Source: Wolfiporia cocos
Taxonomy: Eukaryota > Basidiomycota > Agaricomycetes > Polyporales > Phaeolaceae
Direction: 5' to 3'
Length of the DNA stretch: 64,000 bases
NCBI GenBank assembly: GCA_029448655.1
Contig: JACCLO010000003.1
Coordinates: 5,084,001-5,148,000, forward strand
In this document: positions 1-10,221 of the stretch, piece by piece
How positions within the stretch are numbered: the stretch's first letter is position 1
Layout: the number at the start of each line of letters is the position of its first letter
The notes under the pieces: generated by a model
Database searches by the model: none
Seen by the model: the letters and a program-made list of their open reading frames with translations, nothing else
What the model was told of the DNA's origin: nothing
Program-made: the position numbers and the translations under genes

Positions 1-45
1 CCTGAACACCAAGGGTCAGTGGTGGGAGACAATCAAGGAGGACAT

Positions 46-2225
46 TCATACGATGAGCTCGGAGCACTTCACCACCATGGTCTTGTATGATTCCCCAGTG
101 CCAAGAGCAAGGAGATAGTTTTGTCGGCGGGTTGGACTCATGAGAGCCCACACTGGAGGGAGATGACGGATATTTTCGGGATTGTTGCTTTGGTCGGTGG
201 CACCCCAATTGTCGACCCAGTCAGTGATGGTGATGCGTGCACGACCTTTTCCCTTTCCTGACAATGTGAGAGGCTCAGATTGTGTCCATTGGTGAGGACG
301 ATTCATGGCCATGTTGGGGTCACTGTCACTTGAGGCATTGACATCTTCGTTGGACTTGTCTTGGCCACCGCGATCTTCCCCACGACCTCCGCGACCTCCG
401 CGACCTCCGTGACCTCCGCGACCTCCGCGACTGCTGCGGCCACGAGTTTCGCGACCTACTTCATTTTTGGCAAGGCCACCGTCCATCTGCTCATCATCAT
501 TTTCACTCCTTCTCAGTGCCTGTGTCCCACTGACAGAAGGTCCTCCAGCTGCCATGCTGCTTCCAGGTCCAGCCTCATCAATCTCAACATATTCTTTGGT
601 CTGGGGCTTCTTTGCTGGGGGCACACTACTCGGTAGGTTCCTGTAGATGGCATTGCGGAGCTCATGCTTCGGATTGTTCCTGTAGGCGGTTGTGTATTTC
701 TTGAATCGGAAGAGGACCGCACCGCTCCTGCCACTCTTGGCATCCTCCCAGTGCTGTAGGATGGCAATGCAGTCCTCCTTTCTCATGTGATGTGGCTCGG
801 CAAGGGAAATACCGTGCGGCATCATGGCATCGTCAAAGAAGCTCTCAGGCTCACTTGCCATCAAGCCCCAGGGACAGGCACGGTCAGATGCTCCACAGGC
901 CAGCTCTATTTGCAGCTCAGCAATCTAATTATAACTTTATGAGGAGGACCCACTCACGGTAATGTCTGTTAAGGAACAATCTGATAATTTGCCGCATTCT
1001 AGCTAGACGGAGCCGCTTTCTTGGATTATACGGAGGCAAGATTGGCAATCCCTCATCGTCCATGGGCAAGGAAAACTTCCTGTCATCATCCGAGTCTCCT
1101 GAGTCATCTTCCTCATCAGATCCTTGGGACGTCTTCTTGTCGAGAATCACCTCATGACTGTATGCCTTCCATTGCCCCCACAGGTCATTCTCCCACTTGG
1201 CCCTGTCTTTAAATGAAGGGGCCGAGTCAAAGGCATCATTAAAGTCATGACTGCCAAGGAATGAGCTCTGGGGTGACCCTAGTGATTTTAAACTCACAGC
1301 TCAACATAGGCTTGGTTGTCCTTGGGGTATGCCGTCAACACGAGCGTTCGGACACCAAGCTCAGTTGCCATTTGGTCTGCGAACGCCTTGCACCAACTAT
1401 GCATCTTCCTATTTACTTTGCTATGGAAGATTGTCAGTCATGATGAATGGAAATGGGGCAGCCACGTGAGTTGCAGTTGCAGCACTCGCGAGAGTCGCAG
1501 CCGAGAAGGTCGCGATCGCGAGAGTCGCAGCCGAGAAGGTCGCGATCGCGAGAGTCGCGAGAGTCGCAAAGGTCGTGGGAGTCGTGGTCGCGGAGGCCGC
1601 GGAGGCCGCGAGTGTCGCGAGTGTCGCGGTTGCGAGTGTCGCGGAGGTCGCGGTCACAGAAACATGCAGCTACTCACTTTGGCTGTACAGCTGCCATTGT
1701 CCCTTCACGACTCTTAACCTGTCCCTCAAACTCCTCTTGCTGCTCCTTCGTCAGCTCACCCCAAAGCTCCGTTCCCGCCCTGCCCCAGAAAACAACCTGA
1801 TCCTTGGTTTCCTCGTTCGACTCTGCCATGAGCTTTGCCTGTCGAACCTTCACCTCGTCTGGATGCTCCTTGGCCCACAGTCTCCACATTGAAAGCTTCT
1901 TGCCAATTTGGACTTCCTCTTTTGATGACTGGCCTCCGATTGCTTTTGAATGGTTCCTCAGCCATTCCCTCACTTTCTGTGGCCGAGCATAAGGCTGTAA
2001 TGCTTCACATGCAGGAGACCCACTCACCGCTGCTAATACTGAGTCCTCCACCTCTGCCAGGTCCTCAAACTTGCTTTTTAGCTCCTGAGTGAGGGAGTTT
2101 GAGATTTCCGTTCTTTCCACCGAATATGTTGCCGCTTGCTGATAGTCGTGCAGCTTGGTCGCGACCACCGCTTTTTGTGCCTCTGTTAGAGGCGGCGCAG
2201 AGCTCGCTTTGTCGTGCTTTGCCAT
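46..2225 (-). CDS. Uncharacterised spliced gene of the KDZ cassette, with RGG-box region
   Basis: A multi-exon gene read right to left. The first exon starts with ATG at 2225 (MAKHDKASS). An intron near 1990-2040 (GTGAGT donor) joins to a segment beginning PYARPQKVREWL. The next intron is about 1421-1677 (GTGAGT donor, AG acceptor) and contains a minisatellite. Then comes a short exon (KVNRKMHSWCKAF), an exon of about 950-1262 with an acidic stretch (DEEDDSGDSDDD), and a last long exon down to the TGA at 46-48. The last exon holds an in-frame RGG-repeat segment near 375-446, encoded by the same 9-bp motif that fills introns elsewhere here. The WGELTKEQQEEFE stretch near the end of exon 1 resembles transposon-associated basidiomycete proteins, perhaps HMG-like, but I cannot assign a function. 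It is divergent from the TET/JBP-like gene. Exon limits are hand-placed and approximate. Confidence 0.6.
375..446. repeat. 9-bp minisatellite in exon (RGG coding on minus strand)
   Basis: About eight imperfect copies of CGCGACCTC. Read on the minus strand in the frame of the surrounding exon they give Arg-Gly-Gly repeats. This is the only array of the family that clearly sits in an exon and stays in frame. Confidence 0.8.
1476..1652. repeat. CG-rich minisatellite within an intron
   Basis: A mix of 9-bp units (GAGAGTCGC, CGCGGAGGC type) and a duplicated segment of about 30 bp containing GCAGCCGAGAAGGTCGCGAT. It lies wholly between a GTGAGT donor (1677, minus strand) and an AG acceptor (1421) of the uncharacterised gene. 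Confidence 0.8.
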
Positions 2226-2772
2226 TGTATTACAGGAATGTAGCAGGGCAAGGAGAATGCAGGAGGATCACAAGCAGATCACAGGCAGCTGTAAATTGAG
2301 AGCAGGGCAGAGGCGACAACAGCTAACAGACTCCCCAACTCGGCCAGAGGCACCGGAGCACATGGGCATTATCTGTAAACCAATGAGATTGCCCTGATAG
2401 TCCCGGGCCGACTTGTGGCGCTAACCGTATGGAGTGCGATCGGAGATTCGACTTGGCGGCTAATCCGAAATGGGCAATACAATGCTGTTTCAGGCTGGCG
2501 CTACCGGTGCTCTGGTGCGCGCTAACCGCATTCGGCCCAGATCGAGATTAGTGCACATTGTAGACACTGTGCACCACATTTGTGGACGGAACGCGCGAGA
2601 GTGCGAGAGAGCATTGGTGTGCATGGCAGCAGCGTGTTTGCAATGCGCACCGCTGCCTCTCTCCACGACCTCCGCGACCCCTTCCACCCGCGACCTCCGC
2701 GACCTCCGCGACCTCCGCGACCTCCGCGACCTCTGCAACCCTGCTGCTTTTCCACTGAATTAATATCCAATC
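2226..2772. other. Divergent intergenic region with a 9-bp array
   Basis: A 547-bp spacer between two divergently transcribed genes, so it probably holds both promoters. I see no clear TATA box. Its right part (about 2670-2742) is another array of CGCGACCTC units that ends only about 30 bp before the TET/JBP-like start codon. Confidence 0.6.
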
Positions 2773-4104
2773 ATGAGCTCATCACCTGTCACTGGACTTG
2801 AGTTGGAGGCTCTGTGTGCATCATATTTCCGATCACTTTTTGTCTATTTCACTCGGTGCATCCGGGGCGAACATCCGGCCATCCCACATGTTCCAGCGTC
2901 ACTCTACATGTCCTGTGCGCTGGTGGTAGAGTGCACTAGCATTGCAGAGAAGTTGGCATTGGCATTTGCCAACAAAGGTGTGTGACCATCCTTCACTCCT
3001 AGCATTTTAGCTGCTGTAACCCTGCTGGTGTGGACCTCATAGTGTCTGTACCCTGGGACATTGACAGGTACACAGACATGCTTGGGAGCAGGCCAAGTGG
3101 TACCAATGATATGTTGGAGCTTCGGCTTGAAAGGAAGTGGGGTCCTGTGCAGCAGGGACCCCCGCTTGAGATTTCTCGTCCGTCCATCATTATGGATGAG
3201 CACAAGAAGATCCTCGCATGGTGCTTGCCATTTGTGCTCTCAGAGAGGCGTCAGGTATGTGTGCATGTAGAAATGTGTTGACAAACACTAAATCTCCCTC
3301 ACAGATATTGATGAAGGCTGCAACAATACATCTCAACCAGCAGCTCAAATTTAAGAACACCCCAGATGATAGTGCAGAAGAGCCGTCAAGGAGCACAAGT
3401 TGGAGAACAGACAGACGGTATTTCAGAGAATGGAGCCAGCTCGAGCTTAATTCCGGTGTCGTCAACCTCTCCCCTGGGTGGCACCACCAAGGACATGAAG
3501 TAAGTCCTCTTGATGCTTACACCTGCTCTCCTCAATCAACTGTCCACATCAGGGACTGAATGATCCAATCTACATCTCTGCCAGCCTCAGAGACAAGAAC
3601 AAGCAGGCAGGCGATGAGTGGCTCCGCGACATACAAGAGTCGTCAGCCATTCTCTCCGGAATGATGGTGGTCATGCACCCTGACCTGCATGCGGCGGGGC
3701 AGGAGTGCATGAGACGACTTGCACAGAATGGGGAGCTGAAGGATACCTTAAAACGGTGGGCTTCCATATTCAATGGGGCACAGATCATAAGCAATCGTGT
3801 CACCCCGGCTCACCGCGACTCGAAAAGTCGCATGCAATGGTACGATCTGCTTGCCAGCATCGGTTCCTACCACAATGCGTCCCTCGACCTACATGGAGCC
3901 AACATTTCAATCAAAGATGGACCTGGAACTGTGATTGCCCTCTGTGGCACAGCAGTTCGACATTCATTGATGAAGTATGAAGGTGACAGGTTATGTTATG
4001 CTTACTTCATGAGGGACAGTGTGCATGCTAGCATGCATGTGGAGGCTGCCGGCTGGTGCAAGACGGACCATGTGGAGGCACTTTTGATGTTGCAGGGGCT
4101 GTGA
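2773..4104 (+). CDS. TET/JBP-type 2-oxoglutarate/Fe(II) dioxygenase of a KDZ transposon
   Basis: A spliced gene starting at ATG 2773. Exons are roughly 2773-2980, 3011-3254, 3305-3499 and 3553-4104, with GTATGT and GTAAGT donors and CAG acceptors; the first junction is uncertain. The last exon carries the double-stranded beta-helix signature: TPAHRDSKS gives the metal-binding H-x-D, and the segment VRHSLMKYEGDRLCYAYFMR gives the distal His and a basic residue suited to 2-oxoglutarate. This pattern matches the basidiomycete TET/JBP family, whose characterised members oxidise 5-methylcytosine and which is known to be expanded together with KDZ transposons. It is convergent with the KDZ transposase and divergent from the uncharacterised gene. 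It is somewhat short for the family, so an upstream exon may be missing. Family call fairly confident; enzymatic competence is inferred. Confidence 0.75.
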
Positions 4105-4693
4105 AGGTCGCAGAGGGAGGTCACGGAGATCGCGGAGGTCGCGAAATGAGGCCGCGAGGATCGCGAAGGTTGCGGTCGTGAAGGTTGCGGTGGCCGCGGT
4201 GGTCGCGGTGGTCGCGGTGGTCGCGGAAGGAGGTCGCGGTGGTCGCGAGGGTCGCAAAACAAGGTCGCGAGGGTCGCGGGTGGCAGTCGCGGGGCTGCAG
4301 CAGTCGCGGTGGCCGCGGTGGTCGCGGTGGTCGCGGTGGTCGCGGTGGTCGCGGAAGGAGGTCGCGGTGGTCGCGAGGGTCGTGAAACAGGGTCGTGAGG
4401 GTCGCGGGCGGCAGTCGCGGGGGTCGTGGAGATCCATGGTGATATCTCTGTGGCTGCGATGCAGGTCATTCTAGTAGCAGTAGAGGTTGATATGGTGCCT
4501 ATGTATACAGAACTGTTCTCCTTATGTACATGTCCTGACCAAGGCTTCTTTATGTTATGCGAATTGAGATTGAAAGCCACATCTGCTTTGGTTGAAGCTG
4601 AGACCTTGTTTCATGATCCCTGGTTCTCAGACTCATTTTGGATGTATTTTCCGGTGCTCATATACAAGTGAAACTCCTCATGGCTTTTCCTAT
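4105..4693. repeat. CG-rich minisatellite between TET/JBP-like and KDZ genes
   Basis: From about 4105 to 4432 the convergent spacer is a degenerate array of GGTCGCGGT/GGTCGCGAG units, including a duplicated segment (about 4190-4260 and 4305-4385) containing GGTCGCGGAAGGAGGTCGCG. It starts directly at the stop codon of the dioxygenase gene. The remainder (4433-4693) shows no recognisable feature. Confidence 0.75.
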
Positions 4694-7600
4694 TTATGTG
4701 TGGCCCTTGAATGTGCTAGCTGCAGACTGAGCCATCTCTACCCACATTGCCTGCTGTTGAAAAGCATATGCCTCTGCTCCTCGTTGGGCTGTTCCATCTG
4801 CTATCTCCTGCCAATCCCTCGCCCTCTTCTCAAAATATCTCACCGTCCAATTCATCTCTGCCAGCACGATGGCATGCTCCTCTTTCCATCTATCATTTCT
4901 TGCCTTGGTCCTTAGCCAGTTCACCCGTTGCACTTTCAGCTCACATCAATAGGTGGACGTGCTGACCAGGACAGCTTGGAGACTCACATTCAGCCAACCA
5001 GTCAGACTGGCTGGTGTCCCCTGCCACATCCACCGCCCAGATCCAGGACATGGGCTGGTTGTGCATGCCCTGGACTGTGTTGTCCATTATGTGAGTGATT
5101 GCCTTGAGGTCTTGTGGCTTGAGAACCTTGTACTTTGCCAGTATATCCCCGTTGGCCCCGAGCCGTTCCATTGCCCGTCTTGCCTGTGTATAGACCCGTG
5201 CGTGTCGAGCCACCATCTTGGCCACCACCTGCACTTCGCCCCATGCCCGTGTCTTTGTTTGCTGGCTGTTGGATGGCCTCACTCTGTTCCGGAACAGGAA
5301 TGACTTGTGTCCGATCGCCACTCGGATCTCATGCAGGGCATCATTGGCCTGTCCTTGCCGTAGCTGTAGCTCCACCTCAGCGATGTGCCCCCATCCTCTT
5401 CTCTCGATTGCTGATGCCCCGAGCTGTGAAGGTAATGAAAGGCACGACTCCTCTGGCTTGGCTTCTACCTCTTCATCACCGTCCTCACCTTCCTCACCAT
5501 CTACCAATTCTGCATCCTGCTCATCATCTTCTTCTTCATCCATCCAATCATCGCCCCTGTACATATCGTGGCCCCCATCTTCCTCATCTATTCCAGGAAG
5601 GACTCCAAGGGCCTTGGCCTCGAATGCCTCTATTTGACGTTGTAGAACCTGTCGCTTTTCTTCAAGTTTCAACCGGTCCGACAGCATGCGCTTCCCTTGC
5701 AACCGCCTTGACACCTCACAAAGCTCCAGCCTGTCAAGTGTCATCCAAGGCAAGAGCCATCCAACATGAAAACCCACTGCTTCTCCTGTGCCTTCATTCC
5801 CATTGAAAGCCATGCAGTGACACCTCGCCCTTTTTTCCCTTGGGACTCCTCCTTCATCATCTTCAGCTGGATGGCCTGCCTGGTTGGAGCTGGAAGCAAC
5901 CAAGTGTTCACACCACGGACAGCATAGAGGTGATCGACCGCTCACCCTTGTCAAACTGAACATTGTAAATGTCCATGGCAGAAATTTCTTGGTGCCGTCG
6001 TGTCTGTGCATTTTCTGCAGCAGATCTCCACTCTGCGAGCTTTGTGTCGCTTGCTGTAGTCTCCAGGTCGTTGAGCTCATTTGTGCTGCTGATGACCCCG
6101 TCAACGGCTTTCTTCCACTTCCGGGCCAATGAGGGCACTGCACAGCCATATGATGAGACGGTCACGGTGGATGTCAACAGGCTCTACCCACCCAGCCCAG
6201 TCATCTTCTTCCAGTTCGAGTCGTTCATGTGGTCGTCAATGACCTCCCTACGGTGAGCTGTGCTCATGCCTCTTGTACTTCCTGAAATGTTATTGAGAGG
6301 AGCCCACAAGGTCTCGATGACCTCCCCATCCAACTGTCCGGCACCTTCCATGAATGCAGGGGAATATCTGGGATAACACTCGGACTGATGTCCATGAACA
6401 TGAAACTTGCCCAATCCCTCCCTGTATCTGGAGGCCATCTGGAATGCTCAAGTACGGATTGTCACGGAAACGGTCTTGAAGATGGACCCGATACTGGCAC
6501 ATAATGTCATACATCAGCAGCACCTTCCGCATACCTTTCATGGATGTCGCAGCCTGGCTGAGCACATAATCCATGTTCATCTGTCTGGAACTGGGGTTTG
6601 TGACAGCTCTGATGGTTGGGAAATAGCTCACCGTTCCCCCTTCTGAAAGTCAACAACCGAGTGAGGAAAGAAGCATCCGTGACGGCCACAAGCAGCAGCC
6701 CCAATTCCAGTTGCTTCCAGATTGTGCCTGTCTGCATTGGCCTGATTTACAGCACGATGATCGTGGCACGTTGACCTCTGAGAACAATTGTCAGCATGCC
6801 CAATACCACGAGAGGCAACAACAGCTGCAACGACAACCACCGCGACCATCGCGACCACCGCGACCATCGCGACCACCGCGACCATCGCGACCACCGCAAC
6901 CATCGCGACCACCGCGACCATCGCGACCACCGCGACCATCGCGACCACCGCGACCATCGCGACCACCGCGACCACAACCTCCGCGGCATTCGCGACCTCC
7001 GCGACTGTGACCACCGCGACCACCACGACCATTGCGACTGCCACAACCTCTGCAGCCTCAGCAGCCAGCGGCTGCAACCACCTCATCCTCACTCTGTGCA
7101 ATCTCCACAGCTGCCACAACAGTACTCCCTGCTCCCAAAGCACAACTCGAATCTCCCTGCCTAGGTGCTCCCAATGCCCTTTGTCGACCATGAAATGCCC
7201 CTTTCCCCATGATCTCTATCTGGCATGTGAGATCGCTTCACCTGTTTGCTCTCCTTGGCCGCTGCCAAATGAATCTTGTATCTCGCCTCTGCTACCATGA
7301 ACCCATGCCCATCTCCCAGCCACACATCATCGTCTGGCCGCCTTGTTCTTAGGTGCTCTGCAGTAAAGTTACCGTCCATCACCATGCTTCTGCTGTACTT
7401 CCATCTGGAGCACCTCAGAGGTTTGGCCTTCAAAAATAGGGGTTACGCACTGGTCTGTATCCTGCTCCCATTCATCTTGTAGATTGACCCCAGGCTGTGG
7501 ACAGGCTGCACAGAAGATTGCCAGATCTCCCGAGCCAACCTTCCGTCCAAGGTCATGTCCAAATCCATGCCACTTCCGGTACTTTAGATTCCTCCACTGT

Positions 7601-8833
7601 CGTGATACCCTCAGCAGCTCCCGGTACCTATCCTGTAATCCAATTGTCATCTCCACCTAGAATGCTGGTATTATTTGATTTACGTACCGGTACCCGCTGT
7701 GGGAAAGCATTGTCCGTCACCCGACGGAGCCGGCTGTAGTAGCTCATGGCAGACGTCTTGCATTCTTTGTTCGTCAATAGATAGTCATCAAGCACCCGGA
7801 ATGTGAAGGCGGTCTGTGGCTGCAGTGTACTCGCCGGATACAGTCCCATTGCAAGCAGCTGCTGGTCACGTGGTGGGCAGTTTTCACATCCACACCAGTT
7901 GACATCCAGATGGTGAATGCCCGTCATATCCACGACCGTCAACATGCTGCCGTTCCGACCGGTGCCTCGGAATGGGCTTGATTCTGTGCGCAAGGTGTAC
8001 TCCTCCCTCTCCGCCTCAGCCCCCTGGTCGTCGTCGTCGTCGTCGTCGTCCTCCCCCTCCTTCTCCATTTCCATCAGAGTTTCACCAGAAATGTGATATG
8101 GACACCGCCTTCCAGCATGCCCCAGCTCAAGCTTGATCCCAACCTCGTGTAGTGAGGAGCGAACAAAAAAGCGACCGCCCCACTTTTGGACTCGATGGAA
8201 CGGATGCTGCAGATGCACTAGCTGACAGCAGTCGATGCATGTCACCGGTCGACCAAAGCATTCTAGACATTGCCAATCGCCCTGCCGTGTGCCACACTTT
8301 GAGCATATCCTTGGGTCTGGTGGAGCATCAGAGTCGAGTAGTATAGCCAGGTATGCATCCCGATGGGGCAGCCAATCCCGTAGGAAATCATTCTGAGTCT
8401 AAAATGATTCCAAACATTAATTACAGCCTGAATAATGGATGCTGTCATGACCGCAACCTCTGCAACCTCTACAACTGTGACCATCGCGACCGCCGCGACC
8501 ACCGCGACCACCGCGACCGCGACCACCGCGACCGCGACCTCCATGGCTGCAACTTCCTCCACCTCAACATAGTGGATACCGCACCTTACACTGTTGTCTC
8601 CGCACACTCTCCGAGACAGGCAGAAAGTCCATTCCTCCTCCACAATCCTCAACAACATTGCTGCTGACCTTGCCAGGTGACTTTGATGGAGAGGAGTTCC
8701 TTGGGCCTTCAGGTGGCCTGTTCCGTTCTTTTGGAATAGGAATATAAGTTATTCCATGAAAGTTGCGTCGCTCCTTCCGCACAACATGTACCACCTTCTC
8801 CTTGGGGATAATAACGCGCCCCTTTGGTCCCAT
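4694..8833 (-). CDS. KDZ-family transposase with CxC2 zinc cluster
   Basis: A multi-exon transposase gene on the minus strand, starting ATG 8833 (MGPKGRVIIPKEKV). After an intron (8399-8589) comes TQNDFLRDWLPHRDAYL, then the CxC2 cluster (CSKC, WQCLEC, TCIDCC, HPFHRVQKW). Next is the KDZ core: VVDMTGIHHLDVNWCGC, CPQPGVNL, then likely catalytic residues D in VMDGNF (about 7370), D in YDIMCQY (about 6505) and E in DGEVIETLWA (about 6320). The C-terminus includes RRGWGHIAEVEL and RVNWLRTKARNDRW. At least seven introns are implied; two (6778-7241 and 8399-8589) contain minisatellites. KDZ enzymes are DDE cut-and-paste transposases of basidiomycetes. The reading near 5730-5800 needs either an intron or a frameshift, so I cannot say whether the gene is intact. 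Exon limits are approximate. Confidence 0.8.
6778..7241 (-). repeat. 464-bp KDZ intron filled with a CGCGACCAY array
   Basis: On the minus strand the donor CAG/GTGAAG (intron begins 7241) follows AAAKESKQ, and the acceptor TTCTCAG (6778) precedes RSTCHDHRAVNQ; joining them restores the usual KDZ sequence. Inside, about 6837-7060 is a tandem array alternating CGCGACCAC and CGCGACCAT. At 464 bp it is several times longer than the other introns of the gene. Confidence 0.85.
8399..8589 (-). repeat. 191-bp KDZ intron with the same array type
   Basis: The donor GTAAGG (8589, minus strand) follows VSESVRRQ and the acceptor CATTTTAG (8399) precedes TQNDFLRDW. Positions about 8448-8542 are GCGACCACC/GCGACCGCG units. 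This is the second KDZ intron carrying this repeat family. Confidence 0.8.
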
Positions 8834-9227
8834 CTTTGCTCCACAGCAAAGAAGAGTGCAGCACCCGGTGATGCTCAGAAGCAATGGGAAGCAACAATGG
8901 GAAGCAGAGGTGGGAAGCAGGGGTGGGAGGCCACAATAGAAAGGCAGTGACGGGAGGCAGTGATGGGAGAGAGCAATCTTAGGATCAGGGACCACCGTGA
9001 GGGAGATACGGAGGATGAATATTTACCCATGGTCTTGGATGCCACAACCTCGGACCGGCGGCCGGCACACATGTGCCGTGGCATCCCGCCACCCAGCGCA
9101 AGCCACTATCTTGGTAGTTGTACTGTGAACTTCCACCACGGTAGACAAGTGTGACCGATTGAATACTAGATGCCTCTTCATCCGCCTCCTCCCACACTCA
9201 TCGTCCTCATTCCTCCTCTCACCCACA
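8834..9227. other. Divergent spacer between KDZ gene and a small gene
   Basis: A 394-bp spacer with a purine-rich stretch around 8880-8960, where GGGAAGCAR-type units recur (e.g. GGGAAGCAACAATGGGAAGC). No convincing gene. It probably contains promoters for both flanking genes. Confidence 0.4.
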
Positions 9228-9851
9228 ATGTCCCCCAGTCCGGAACAGCTCAGGCAGGCGCACATCAGTGTCAACCGTGACCTGCTGTCCATCATCAGCT
9301 GGAGGTGTGAGTCTGCTCTCCATGCACTTCAACCTAGCACCCAAGACCATCTCATCCGTTGGGAGAATGGTCTCAAGACGGAGCTGGTTTGTCTGCCATG
9401 TCCTTTGGTCTAGTCAGAAAGCTCATTTGATTTAGACTGCCGCCAGGAACGTTCTCGGAGAGCTGATGCTCGCGGGAGAATCCGTTCAAATCCCTCCTAC
9501 CATCGAAGCCATTGCCGATGCCACCATCTGGTCCGAGGAACCTCACATCGATATTGCTGCCATCGTCATTCCCAAGACCACCACCCTTTCTGAAAACCTG
9601 TTAGGTCTTGCACAAGAGCATGCATGGTGGACCTGGAAGCAGGATCAAGGAGCGGATGCTCCTAGATGGTGGACGGACCCCCAGCATGCATCCGTGAGTG
9701 CCCCTCTCCATCGACTCTTCTCAATATTTGACTGAATTCTCCCAAGGGCTGGGGAAATGAAGGGAGCATCTCTCCTGTCCAGTCAACCAACTATCGCCAA
9801 ACTATTAACCTCATCTCGGAGGATCTTGCTGCATTGCGTAAACAGCTTTAA
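9228..9851 (+). CDS. Small spliced gene of unknown function (about 173 aa)
   Basis: Three exons fit together in frame: 9228-9386 (starts MSPSPEQLRQAHISV), 9436-9693 and 9747-9851, ending at TAA. Both introns have GT and AG ends (donors GTTTGT and GTGAGT) and are about 50 bp long. The predicted protein has no motif I recognise. It is rich in Trp/Asp/His around WWTWKQDQGADAPRWW and ends in a short helix-like tail. It lies head to head with the KDZ gene and could be a cargo gene of the same transposon or a host gene. The consistent splicing supports a real gene. Confidence 0.6.
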
Positions 9852-9892
9852 ATATTACGATTGTAACATGTAACCGGGTAGCCAAAGCAGCT

Positions 9893-10010
9893 ACAGAGGT
9901 CGCGGAGGTTGCGGGGGTCACGGAGGTCACGGAAGTCGCGGAGGTCGCGGAGGTCGCGGAGGTCGCGGAGGTCGCGGAGGTAGTGAAGGTTGTGGAGGTG
10001 GTGGTCTCAA
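9893..10010. repeat. 9-bp CGCGGAGGT array
   Basis: About twelve copies of CGCGGAGGT and close variants, starting about 40 bp after the stop of the small gene. Same family as the arrays at 375, 1476, 2670, 4105, 6837 and 8448. Confidence 0.85.
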
Positions 10011-10221
10011 TAAAGGTAGTTTCAGGAGCGGTACCAATATCCAAAGCATATAATTCAGTGTTGTCAAGTACCAGTTTACTTACCAGCCCTGAGCCCGAAA
10101 TCTTCAAGGATTGCCCTAAGACAATAATTCTCGACCATCAGAGCTGAGATCGCGCAGAGCTTGATTTCCCAACTTCAAGAGCAGATGTTAAGGTAGTGCC
10201 GTCCAGATGTCGTGCAGCATC

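Noticed and set aside
6628..7191. Open frames rich in Met-Val-Ala-Val next to the KDZ gene
   Set aside because: They translate the array inside the intron 6778-7241; splicing it out restores the KDZ protein.
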